Source of the DNA: Nansenia antarctica
Lineage: Eukaryota > Chordata > Actinopteri > Argentiniformes > Microstomatidae
Reading direction: 5' to 3'
DNA: 64,000 nucleotides
Assembly (NCBI GenBank): GCA_963989245.1
Contig: OZ022342.1
Coordinates: forward strand, 14,594,995-14,658,994
The notes beneath the pieces were generated by a model. That model worked only from the letters and a program-made list of their open reading frames with translations. It had not been told where the DNA came from and searched no databases. Position numbers and translations under genes: made by a program. Below are positions 26,426 to 37,173 of this stretch, one piece after another. Every line of letters starts with the position of its first letter. Position 1 is the first letter of the stretch.

Positions 26426-26522
26426 CTTTTATATACCTCAACGTGGTTTCAAAAGTACAGTTTTGATTGCAGAAACCGACTATCATTCAATGTCGACCCC
26501 ACCTATTGGGACACTTGATTGG
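26426..26522 (-). promoter_or_regulatory. Candidate eif4a1 core promoter: TATA box and two CCAAT boxes
   Basis: On the minus strand, TATATAAAAG lies at 26435-26426, about 35 nt upstream of the ATG at 26395. CCAAT boxes (ATTGG on the plus strand) lie at 26505-26509 and 26518-26522. If transcription starts about 25-30 nt after the TATA box, the 5' UTR would be only a few nucleotides long, so a start site further upstream is also possible. Confidence 0.5.
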
Positions 26523-27794
26523 CTATCAAAAACGTCACTATCCTGCGGTCTCCGCCCTTATTTGACCAGGGAGGAAGGTCCCGCCCCTATAATACCACCA
26601 TTGGAGAAAACATTACGAATGTGATGACGCAAACTAGGATCAGATCGTAGTGGTCAAGTGGTAAATAAAGAATACTAGTCAATTAATAATACTTTTTATA
26701 ATAATTTATAATACAAATTATAATACAAATTATTAGTCAGTAAAGGGCCATACCAATTCTAATTTGAATCATATCTTGAACCACAAATGTCAATACGGGT
26801 TCTAGTGAGAATCTGACCTGATCATAACTAGAACTACCAGTTCCAGTTGGAATCTCATCCATTAGTCTTTATTAGTTTTATACTCACTCATAAAATGCAA
26901 CACACAAAGCACTGTCAGCAACAACTGAGGTTTTAAACTTCTGAAGTACCCAGTACCAGGGGCCTGATTAGATGATTAACAGAACGTTTAGATAGAAATG
27001 TATTGTGTGTAACAAATATTAATGTGTTATGTAGAACAGGGAGTCATATCAGCTCTATGCATAACATTTCTATCTGCAACACAACAATGAATGTTTCATT
27101 GACTGTTGAACAGTATTGTTTGCCTCTCTTGGGTCAGTTTTGCATTTTTTAAGCAAGTGGATTCTAGATCTGTGCCTAACTATAGACAACCTGACTTAAA
27201 TCTAATACTGACCATCTCTGCTAGCCCATACAGAGGGCTATGTGATATGTTTAGTGCATCATTCCAATAGAACTGTATGGGAGGGTCACAATCCTCTTCG
27301 AAAAGCGGTATATGGAGCAGACATAATTCCCTATCTGTAAACTTCCTTCAAGATTTGCTGATTTCCAGACTGTTTTTTTCTCCAATTATATTCTTTTATT
27401 ATAGTGTTGCCAAATATATATAAAACATTGTGTTTAGTTAAGTACTGCTCATTTCCACCATCTATTACTTGTGACCACATCACTATGGAAGTGCCCCTTC
27501 TCATTGACATCAATAACATTTCTCTTAGATTAATCACACCATAACATGCATTGCAACAAGCATTCTCTAGTTTTTGTTCTCATGGGATCTCCCAGTTAGG
27601 GCACAGTTGGCATTAATGAACCAGATAGGGGAATTGATCATGGATATAAAGGGAGTGAGTGGATGTGAGGATGAAGAAGAGCAACAACATCAATCTTATA
27701 CATTTGTGCTTTCTGAATAGGGGGAAAGGAAGATGTTCTTTTATTCTCTGATGCTTGTATCATTAAATATCAGTGAGAGCTTGCAGTGACACAA
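26523..27794. other. Intergenic DNA between eif4a1 and the SENP3-like remnant
   Basis: AT-rich sequence without a supported exon. In human, SENP3 lies directly upstream of EIF4A1 in this orientation, so the short gap is the expected arrangement. Confidence 0.5.
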
Positions 27795-29084
27795 TTATTT
27801 GTACATAAGTCTCCTCAGCATTTGTATATCAAGCTGCCCAAAGCTGAAAGGCTGTTCCAAGGCTAGACACTTGCAGAACTGTGATGAAAAATGGGGAAAC
27901 AGAGTGAGCAAAAGCTTGTCCGAATGAATAATAAGAAATGGTTGTATTGATAGTTGGACCAAGTTTAAGGATATATATTTTTTTATTCTTGTTGCATGGC
28001 TTACAAATCTTTCGTAAGGGCCAATAATACTGTCAGAAAAACACACTATAACTTCATCATAAGTTCTACACCCAGCACACACACTTTTATTTAGTATTTT
28101 GCCCCCATAATCCCTATGAATACAAGCCGCAGAGGAGCCAGTCGAGTAAGACTGTGGTAGACCCACCTGAAGGACAAATGCACCAGTCACTGTCATTGTT
28201 CTGCCTGGCCACATTCTAGAAAACATATACACACACATATACACATGGCATCAACTCACAAACAAACACATACCTATAGAACGTCTACACCCACTTTTTT
28301 GTTGCCCTAGGCCTAGAGGGAATAAAAATACATAAAATTAGGGACTCATGGACTCAAATTCATGTTACTGAATAACTTGAAGAAATATTTGCATTTCAGC
28401 TAATTTTAGGCAAGCTACAGCAAGGGTGGTGTAGATTTTAGTCAAACAGGCTGTGTTCTCTGTTTTTCATTTTTAATAAATTATAGAAAATGCTTGGAAA
28501 TTATCTCGCAAGTGTCCAGTGGAAAATAATAGACCATTAAAATAATAATAGAAAATTATTATTTTAATAATAGTCTATTATTACCAAATAATAGACTATT
28601 ATAATAATAATAGAAAATAAATAATAAATTGTAATTTAATGTAGTCCGATTCCAGGCTCTGGGACAACAAAACACATTTTATAAGGGGGTATAGCCTTTC
28701 TGTAGGCCCAGACTGCATCTATTAACACTGTTCACCACTAACACACCTACCATTTTGAAGTAACCCATCCACCATCAAATAATCATTCTGTTCTTTCTTG
28801 ATTGATCTGCCTGTAAGTATTTTGCTATGTGCTGGAAGTCAAGAGAGAGATGTATGTGAACTCATGGTACAGTAATATTATTGCTAAAATTAAAAAATGA
28901 CAGATGGAGTGTTCTTTATTGGCCTCAGCCCCAACTGTTTGACTCACTTTTGGGCAGCGGCGGTTGAGAGTGCGCTGGGGGTCAAAGTACGCTATAGACC
29001 GCTGTGTTACATCCACACACACTAACGACCAACGCACCTCCAGGTGAATAGGTATCAACAGCAGACTTTTATGGAAGATGTCTA
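27795..29084 (-). pseudogene. senp3: SENP3-like SUMO protease remnant, catalytic cysteine lost
   Basis: Four consecutive exons of a Ulp1/SENP C48 peptidase domain are recognisable with good splice sites: 29084-28948, 28831-28751, 28215-28167 and 27878-27795. The first encodes LLLIPIHLEVRWSLVCVDV, which holds the HW-type histidine region (here RW), then YFDPQRTLNRRCPK. The second encodes HIAKYLQA..WMGYFKM but contains an in-frame TGA. The third begins NVARQNNDSD and should continue with the catalytic CGAFVLQ; it is 49 bp instead of 51, so two bases of the Cys-Gly codons are missing and the frame shifts. The last encodes FCKCLALEQPFSFGQLDIQM and ends MYK-stop. Upstream domain exons were not found. 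Two independent disabling changes plus truncation argue for a pseudogene. Confidence 0.85.
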
Positions 29085-29433
29085 CTAATAAAAAAACATG
29101 TTTACATTCAAAATATAAAACAACCAAAAGGTGAGTACATTAACAGGCCCATTCATTCAACTGAACCTGTGATTCCAAAAACCTTTAAAAAAAAAATTGT
29201 CCACCGTTTCACCCCATCAGTCATTCATTTCACTTTGTCCTCAACTTGTCATAAAAAAAAAGCTGTTGAAAAAATTGACCTAAGAGAAAGAGGACAGGTC
29301 ATGAATGGGGGACACCGAATACATAAGGTGAATGTGTTTGTACAATGGTACAAAGCACAATGGGGCTTTCCAGTGTTAAGTAAAAAATGCTTGCAGATGG
29401 GGAACAGTGCATAACTGATGAGGTAAGGGGAAG

Positions 29434-29434
<1 letters not shown>

Positions 29435-29493
<59 letters not shown>
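29435..29493. repeat. (CT)n microsatellite
   Basis: About 29 uninterrupted CT units. The Ser/Leu and Arg/Glu repeat frames across it are artefacts. Confidence 0.95.
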
Positions 29494-29498
<5 letters not shown>

Positions 29499-30240
29499 AT
29501 TTCTGTATGATTCCAATCATTTTTTATAGTCAACATTTGCACAGCTCCGCTGCAAATACAAGGCAAATTCAGCCTCTCCTGATTGACCAACCCCTCAGAA
29601 ACTGGATGGAGAGTGGGCATTAATGTAAGTTATTATTAATGTAACATACAGCACACTCTGTTGATTTGGTTGCTTGGTTTGGTTGTTGCTTGAGTAAGGA
29701 GAGTTTGGTCCTGCAATCAGCATGTGTTGTCACGAGTAGGCAGGTATGAGACATCTCTGGGACACATCCATAGTGGTCAGGTGAGTAACCCGCTTGCTGA
29801 GGGACCTAATCCCAGTGAGGTAGATTAGTTTGGGATAGGCAGTCTAGGTAGAGGAGGACTTCCACATTTAATTAATGTATGCGCTTAAGCTAAAAACCTT
29901 AATGTTTTACCACAGTTATGATTAAACAGTAACACTTCCATCCATGTCTTTTGTTTATGCTTCATGTGAGTTTTTGAATTGTTGCACTAAATATCAGCTT
30001 CTGAAAATTGCAGACGAGTCCACATGGATTGGAATCATACTGCCATACTGCTGCAATAACTAATTCAACATGCCTGAAAGGGGGTAACACAGCTTTAGTC
30101 TGAGGCTTGAAATGAACACATCATACCTTTATCGTGGACTATATACTGTATGATGCCCATCATTTTGGTCATCATTGATGCTACAGTATGATGCCCAAAC
30201 CTTCTCTCAATACTAAGGGGAAGTGGCAACATATAACTTT
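29494..30240. other. Intergenic stretch, nothing recognised
   Basis: No exon, RNA gene or clear repeat end is visible beyond the adjoining microsatellite and SINE. Missing SENP3-like upstream exons were looked for here and not found. Confidence 0.4.
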
Positions 30241-30620
30241 TATTTTTTTCAGATTTTATCCCTTTTTCACCCAATTTGGTATCCAATTGAACCCAACCTA
30301 GCATCCAATTATCCCCTGCCTATTGCGTAGGATCCGCCGCACGACCCCGTGGCCGGCAGCCCCAGAGGAGATCGCCAGGCAGACTAGCTGACTGGCTCCT
30401 CGAGCCCAGCACCGTTATTCCGGCACCCCGGGGGCGCTGTTGCGCGACGGATCCTTGTCCGGAAATAGTCCTATACCGCCCTCTGGAGCGGCCGCTCAAT
30501 ATGCCGCTCCCTGTGTGCCTCGGCCATATCCGGGTCTGGCGAGACCGGGATTCGATCCCAGTCCCGGGTGGGCAGCTTGCACTAGTGGCTAGTGCTTAGA
30601 CCGCTACGCCACCGCGGGGC
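30241..30620 (-). repeat. GC-rich tRNA-derived SINE
   Basis: On the minus strand it opens with GGTGGCGTAGCGGTCTAAGCAC (A-box region), then GGGATCGAATCCCGG (B-box), a GC-rich body, and an AT-rich tail with ACCAAATTGGGTGAAAAAGG ending in AAAAAATAAAAG. It is clearly richer in G+C than its surroundings. It is a different family from the SINE at 637-885. Confidence 0.75.
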
Positions 30621-31074
30621 TATAACTGCAATATATTTAAAAAATATATGTTCTGAAAATGAAATAGAAAATTGATTGTACGATTAAATCTGGCCCAACA
30701 ACATACATACCTGCAGCAGGACCTATTTGCTCTATATATGGTTTTCATTCTGCCTGCTGTGAAGGTATCTTTTTCTGCACCACTTTCTAACTTGCTTGTG
30801 CTCCCAGCCAAAGTCCAGCCCTTTTGGCACGCTGGCACCAGGTCCTCCAATGCAGGGCTAAGCAAGGACGAAGGTTTACATTCTTTTTGAGTTTATGCCA
30901 GCGCAGCAGTCTCTGCACTCTGAACCCATTGAGCGGTATCTGAGTGGGCAAAACAGAGTCTCTCATTTCGTGTCCAATATGCTGATGTTACTGCAATAGA
31001 TGTAGTGAGGTCCAATCATACTCCCCTTCTTCTACCCAACTGAAACCCTAATCTGCTTCCTCTTTCTTCTCCAG

Positions 31075-31226
31075 CTACATGGGTTCCATACCCCACAGGT
31101 TAGTGGTCTCCTCATGCTGGCCTAATTTCAGATGCATATGGACATGCTGGGCTGTGTTGGAGACAAGGTTGGTCACCTGACTGCCAGCTGCCTCCACAGT
31201 CTCATATTCCACAGGAATCCCACCAC
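31075..31226 (-). other. Unassigned exon-like open frame
   Basis: On the minus strand an acceptor-like TACTCGCAG precedes 50 codons ending in a stop. The peptide begins GGIPVEYETVEAAGSQVTNL and ends NLWGMEPM. Its balanced composition is unlike repeat translation, but I do not recognise the family and no upstream partner exon was found. A C-terminal piece of a transposon-encoded DNA-binding protein is one possibility. Confidence 0.25.
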
Positions 31227-31398
31227 CTGCGAGTACACAATATGGAGACAGTTTAGATAAATGAGATGGAGGGTGGAGAACAATAATAAGCAAGTCTATG
31301 TCATGGATTACAAATCATAAATCAAACAGTAGTTATAGAGCACATATCATACATGGATGACACAATGCGTTTTACAGGAATATTAATAAAGACAAAAT

Positions 31399-32000
31399 CA
31401 GGGGCGGAGCTACCGTGGTGGCACGGTGGTGCTCCCCAACGCCCCTTGGGTGTTGAGTGCTGTCAATCAGTAAAGACGTTGTGAAAGTTTCGAGAAGCGA
31501 TCAGATTGACTCTTAGTGATGTCAATCACTGTGTGCTTTGACGGCGCAAATTCAAGTTAGTATATGCAGCTACTGCAGATGTTGTTGAAGAAGACAGTGT
31601 TGAAAACATGCAAGGTATTGCATGTTATGTAACGTTAGCGCTGTAAATAGTGTTATTCTTGCACAATACATTGCACATGCTTAATCTGACGGCTACTGTT
31701 GGTGAGCTAAGATATGTTGATGAGAATATCAGAATCAAAATTTGAATGTTGACAATGCAAAATGAAATGTCATATGCACCTTGCTACAAGGTAAAAGAGT
31801 TAATGTAGCCAACAAAAACACGATGAAGACATACATACACTGTGTAGCCTAACTGTACTATTTAAGAAAAGTAATTGTTTCCACTTAGTAGTCTAATTTT
31901 TGACCCAAACAATTTCTTTGGGCCGCTTTTGGCTGGCCCCCTCAATTTAACTGTTTCGGCCCCTGTGGGTCTCCCTGAAAATTATCTGGCTCCGCCCCTG
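31399..32000. mobile_element. Non-autonomous hAT-like element (602 bp)
   Basis: The ends CAGGGGCGGAGCTACC and the inverse of GGCTCCGCCCCTG are terminal inverted repeats. The flanks are GACAAAAT on the left and GACAAAAC on the right, an 8-bp target duplication with one mismatch. No transposase frame is present. Confidence 0.75.
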
Positions 32001-32414
32001 GACAAAACATAAGAGGATAACACCTATAACAGTCATGGGAGTTTAAAACAGTAAACACAGAGAACAATGAGGAATGAGACTAATACATCAATAACAAAAA
32101 TAAAAGCCTTGAATAAAATCTAAAATCTAATAGAAAAAACAAAACAAAGTAAAAGCAAGGCTAAAAAGGTGCATTTTAAGATCTTTTTAATGTCCTCAGT
32201 GTCTGCCCTATAAGGTTCTCTGGCAGGCTGGGGCATAAAAACGAAGTCTCTTAGTCATATTCGATACAGATACCTTCTATGTTTCATATGACTGTGTATT
32301 TTTCAAAGGATAATATACAGTGCTTTTACTGTAGACCAATGTACAGTTGTGTTGTCTGCTCAGGAAGGTAGTACATAATGTGTGTATGTACAGTGTGTGT
32401 GTGGCTCTGGGACT

Positions 32415-32467
<53 letters not shown>

Positions 32468-33076
32468 CTGTACGTACAGTATGTGGGGTCTGAGGCAATT
32501 AGTGGTGCTTCGCGCATCATCAATCCCAATACCTAAACTAATTGCTTTCATCCTTAGGAATTGGAGGTACAAGATGTTTGGCAACTGAACTACAAGCAGC
32601 GGGCGCTATATCATCGGGTAACCTACAGTAATTGTGTAATCAATGTGTAATTTATGCCGGACGATCGGAAAATAAACATGTAACCTATACGGGACGAGCT
32701 CGAGAATAAAATCGATGAATAAACACCGAGTGGCGTAGCGCTGGATAGTGGCTATTTGGAGAGCAATCACTTACCGCTTAGCTGTACGCTGATACACATA
32801 ACTTCTATTGGCCTATATTGAGTGTATTTTCAGTTCTCTGAAACAGACGGCATAAACGACCAATCCTGTTTGAGTATTAGGTTATCTGGCATTACTTACT
32901 ACATTGCTATACCTCGATTTATATTTCGATTATATTGGATAGCTCGTTCAATGGAAAGGGACCAGCGCTTGTTTATAACGAACCCATGTGTCTTCCGCCG
33001 CGTGTAATTGACGTCATTGAAATGAGAATGGGGCTCCGCCCATCTCTCAGCGTTAAATGCAGACAATACATATCAG
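32001..33076. other. Intergenic DNA with an (AC)n microsatellite
   Basis: An (AC)24 tract occupies 32416-32463. The rest shows no supported exon; ATF7IP-like N-terminal exons were looked for here and not found. Confidence 0.45.
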
Positions 33077-33250
33077 GGGCCTCATTTATAAAAAAAAGTA
33101 CGATAGTTATGGAGATATACTCCAGTTCTATGAGTGGAGCGGAGCCCCATAGGAGCTCCTATTGATTTACCCCGCTACCTAAAGTAGCAAATGACTGAAT
33201 TTTCCGATGTCCGCGCCCGCCCTGGGGTGCTATAAAAGGGGCGTCCTCCG
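33077..33250 (+). promoter_or_regulatory. Harbinger-like terminus and TATA-containing promoter-like sequence
   Basis: A single copy of the GGGGCCTCATTTATAAAA terminus used by the elements at 42.8-47.9 kb starts at 33077. Downstream, GTGCTATAAAAGGGGCG (33229-33245) is a strong TATA-box match in a GC-rich setting. It lies about 290 bp before the first recognised ATF7IP-like exon. It could be an LTR-like or gene promoter; the sequence alone does not decide. Confidence 0.35.
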
Positions 33251-33683
33251 TTACCTCATTCTCCCAAAAATGAAAACATAAACAGCATCTCATTCTCAAA
33301 GCATCCCAAATCATTGTCAAAAGTACAGCAAATTTCCTGTGTTGTGAGACTTGGAATAATATGGTTAGATTTCGGCATTTTCAAGAGCCCTCTTGTTGTC
33401 ACTGACTCATTAAAGTCCTCTCTACCTTTCCTTCTTCTCCATTTGCTGTGATATGATCATATGATGGAGAGAAAACATCAGAACGGATAATAAATAATTT
33501 TATTCTATTCCTGTTCTTTCCTACTGTGTAGGTGGTGCAGCATCTGGTAGCGGAACAGTTGCGGCTGCTGCAGCTCACAATCTTTGACAAGAGCCTTCAG
33601 GAGCTCCGTGACAGGGTGGACAAAATGGACTATTCCAAACACGAGAGTGTAGTCAACAGCCTGCAGGTTAGTTGTGTTGCAGA

Positions 33684-33684
<1 letters not shown>

Positions 33685-33778
<94 letters not shown>

Positions 33779-33780
33779 CA
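33685..33780. repeat. (AC)n followed by (ACGC)n microsatellite
   Basis: About 27 CA units pass into about 10 CGCA units directly after the donor of the first ATF7IP-like exon. Confidence 0.95.
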
Positions 33781-33821
33781 CACTTCCTTGAGGACTTGAG
33801 GACATCAATGTTGGATGGCAG

Positions 33822-34655
33822 AAGTCTGAAGTGGTCCTATTCGGTTCCCCCGACTCCACCAATCTAATCACCAACAGCCTAGGCAGTCTGGCCCCTTTTG
33901 TCAAACCCCATGTCAAAAACCTTAGTGTGACATTCAACCCCGCCTTTAAGTTTGACAAGCAGGTTAATACAGTAGTGGAAGCCCGTTTCTTTCAGCTACG
34001 GACAATTGCAAAAATCAACCCTTTCTCTGATTCAAAGACCTTGAGAGGGTCACCCACGCCTTCATAACCTCACGACTAGACTACTGCAACTCCCTTTAGA
34101 CAGGGATTAGTCGGGCATCCCTGTCCAGCCTGCAACTTGTCCAGAACGCTGCTGCCAGGCTCCTGACAGGTCCCCGGAAGAGAGACCATATTACCCCAAT
34201 TCTGGCCTCTCTCCATTGGCTTCCAGTGCGGTTCAGGATTGACTTTAAGGTCCTCCTGTTTGCCCTTTTAACCCCTTACTCCACCTCCAGGTGCCTCAGT
34301 TCATCTAGCTTAGGGCTTCCTAAACTGTCCTGAAATCAAGGCTCAAGCTCAGGGGTAACCATGCCAGACCCTAGACTGTAGAATAGCATCCCCCTCTCAA
34401 TCAGATCTGTCCCCTCAATCGACTTCTTTAAATCTAGGCTTAAAACATACTTATATTCTTTATGTTTCCTTAATGTGGTTTTTGATTTGTTGTTCTTTGT
34501 GTACCTTCTATGTATGTCTTTATGCTTATGTTATTGTGATTTTATATATTGTGTTTTTATTGCCTTTATTGTGATTTTAAATCGATGTACAGCAATTGGT
34601 CAGCGCAAGTTGTTTTATATGTGCTTAACAAATAAAAATTACTTGACTTGACTAG
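33822..34655 (+). mobile_element. L2/Rex-like LINE fragment, 3' end, in an ATF7IP-like intron
   Basis: The interrupted frames encode the C-terminal part of a LINE reverse transcriptase. They include VVLFGSPDSTNLITN, then HAFITSRLDYCNSL, then LQLVQNAAARLLTGPRKRDH, then LHWLPVRFRIDFKVLLF. It ends with AATAAAAATTACTTGACTTGACT, a LINE-like 3' tail. In-frame stops show it is inactive. Confidence 0.8.
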
Positions 34656-35643
34656 GATAATTGGAATATTATGTAGATTACAATTATCTATGTTACATTT
34701 GTATCATCTCAGAAAAAGTTTGCCTGCATCTCCAACAAGTTTGCAGCTGTCAACCAGGCCATGGAGAATGTCAGGAAACCCCCAAAGGTGTGTGACAATG
34801 AAGACAAATAATCCTTCAATGATTCCAATAATTCCAAAGGATAATTGTACTGTTGTAACTCAAAAACCTGGGTGGTATTCCATCAACGTCGCTAAAGGGA
34901 AATCCAGGCCTATTTTGACAAGTCTCATGAGACTTCGTTAAGCAATGTTGACAGAATATTCCCCTGATGGTCTCCTCTTTATTCAAGGTGCATGTGCCGC
35001 GGCTGCCGCCTGCTAAAGCAACAACTTTGACTCCTGCTTCCACGAATGTCACTAGGACTACCCCAAAGGGAAACGACAATCCCAGCCATAGGTCAGTCTG
35101 TTAGTTGTAGTGGTACTTCTCAATTGATCAGGCACGTGTTGAAGCTAAAGGGGAATTACTGTGAGACTGAAGCTAAAGGGGAATTACTGTGAGACTAGCT
35201 TCCCCCACAAAAACAGGTGAGAAAGGCTCGTGATATTTTCACCTTAGTGTAGAGAATGTCAATGAACATGACATTGGAACTGAGAAGTGAGAATATGTGT
35301 AATCTTTCACCCTCTCCCATATAGGCGCTCAGGTCAATCAGCCCTTTGTGAAACCAGCTGCTCCTGTCACAGCACCAGCAGGGCCCTCAAAAACAGGTGA
35401 GACAAACACCTGAAATATGTGACAGCAGCTGGTGAAAACGGGAACAAGTCAGCAGCAGTTGTTGAAAATTAATGTCACTCGCTAGTCAACTAACACAGCT
35501 TGTTTTGTGAGCCTGTTATGAATGAATGAATGAATGAATGAATGGACTTTATTGTCATTGCTACAGTACAGGTACCAAACAACGAACAGAGCATGAGGTG
35601 AGACGCGTACTGAAGGCGGTGGACCCCAGGAAAGCCTCGGGGC

Positions 35644-37145
35644 CAGGGTTCGAGTTATGTGGGAGCCAATGGGAGCTGAGCTCCCATAGAGATGGTCTGA
35701 GGCTCTCTGAGCTCCCATGAAGGCAGTAAAATCAAAAATCTGTGGGGGTCGCTAATAATACATTACCACAACTATTATTTGATCAAAATGTCAATGTAAT
35801 GAATATTATTTAATTTATATTATAAATATTGTAAAATAAACACGTTTTCCAAAAGAACTACGCGCACCATTAATCTCCTGTGAATGACAGTATGCCTTTG
35901 ACTGCCAAGACACCACCAAGACACCATGGGGCGCAGTAGAATATTGTGCAACAGCAAAAGGTTGATTAATCAGCTGTGCGGTAAACCGTTGGAACACACA
36001 GTGCACAGCTGATTAATCAATTAAACCAATAGAGTGAGACACCAGTTGCCTTTCAGGAAGTAGTGAGATCGTGCACCTAGCCTATTATTGAGAAGCAAAC
36101 ATTCATTCATTAGCTATACAGGAGTATATACATACAGTAGTAGCTACCATGCCGCCCAAAAAAAGGCCACTGCTGCCGACCGGGTCATCAAGCCTAGAAA
36201 ATTTCTGGTTTTTATCAAAGACAAATTTGACCCTCTCCCGTTCATCCAATCTTGGATAAAGAAAGGACATCGGACGTCAGCATCATGGGTTCCAGGACCG
36301 CGACCGCAGCCTACTGAAAACAGACCACTTTGGTCTATCTTGTCTCCGTAAAGGTAAGGTGGCTTTTACTTTTGACTAACCTAGTGTACTAACCTAATGT
36401 ATTTTTCGCTCCTTCTGTAATAGCAAAAATAACACAATTATTGGCCGAGATACATGTGTGACTATCGCTTTTATAGCTGTTGTTTCATGTGGGGCTGTTG
36501 ATGTGGTGAAATGAGTAGCCTGCAGCTGTAGCGTCAGGATATGTTGGGATTTGAGGATGAGGATGATGTTTCGGTACCGGTACCGTTTTTAAAGTATCGA
36601 TTTGTCACCGGTATCGAATAAAACCCAAACTGTACCCAACCCTAACTATATGTTTACATGCCAACTAATTAGCTAATTCATTTCTGTCATTTAGAGCTGA
36701 GGGGAGCAACAGAGAGACGGACAACAGGACAGCAACAGAGAGACAGACAACAGGACAGTAACAGAGAGACAACGGGAGAGGAGAGCAATAGAGACAACTG
36801 AATGCACTGAACTTTTTTTTATTCTTTGCATTATTAACACTGTTGTGTTATTGTGTTATTAAAGTGTTTAAGTGTTTTATGGTAAAGCATTATGAGTGGT
36901 GTGTGTGTGCAGGGTGCTCGTGAGTTGTATATTTTGGGGAGGGGGGAGGCTTGTGTATGGGGGCGGGGGGTCCTCACACAAAGGAGTAGCCTAGGGCCAC
37001 TGACCACCTTAATCCGCTACTGCCTATAGCTAATTAAAACTTGTAAGTCCCATCGCTGTGTGGGCATGATTCGCGCGTGCATGAGAACATTTCGCACTGT
37101 TATTTTGGAGACCCCCACAGAGTTCAGCTTATAACTCGAACCCTG
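35644..37145. mobile_element. hAT element inside the LINE, with perfect 8-bp target duplication
   Basis: The termini are CAGGGTTCGAGTTAT and its inverse. The 8 bp CTCGGGGC occur at 35636-35643 and 37146-37153. Removing the element restores the LINE reading KASGPDGVLRRV. Inside, MPPKKRPLLPTGSSSLENFW near 36149 resembles the N terminus of a hAT transposase, followed shortly by a stop, so the copy is non-autonomous. Confidence 0.85.
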
Positions 37146-37173
37146 CTCGGGGCCAGATGGCGTCCTGAGACGG

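Noticed and set aside
29299..29623. Arg-Glu and Ser-Leu repeat frames
   Set aside because: They arise from the (CT)n tract, with no flanking coding signal.
32277..32588. Cys/Val- and Thr/His-repeat open frames
   Set aside because: They are translations of the (AC)n microsatellite; the same applies at 33505-33958, 48550-48973, 55938-56149 and 57082-57429.
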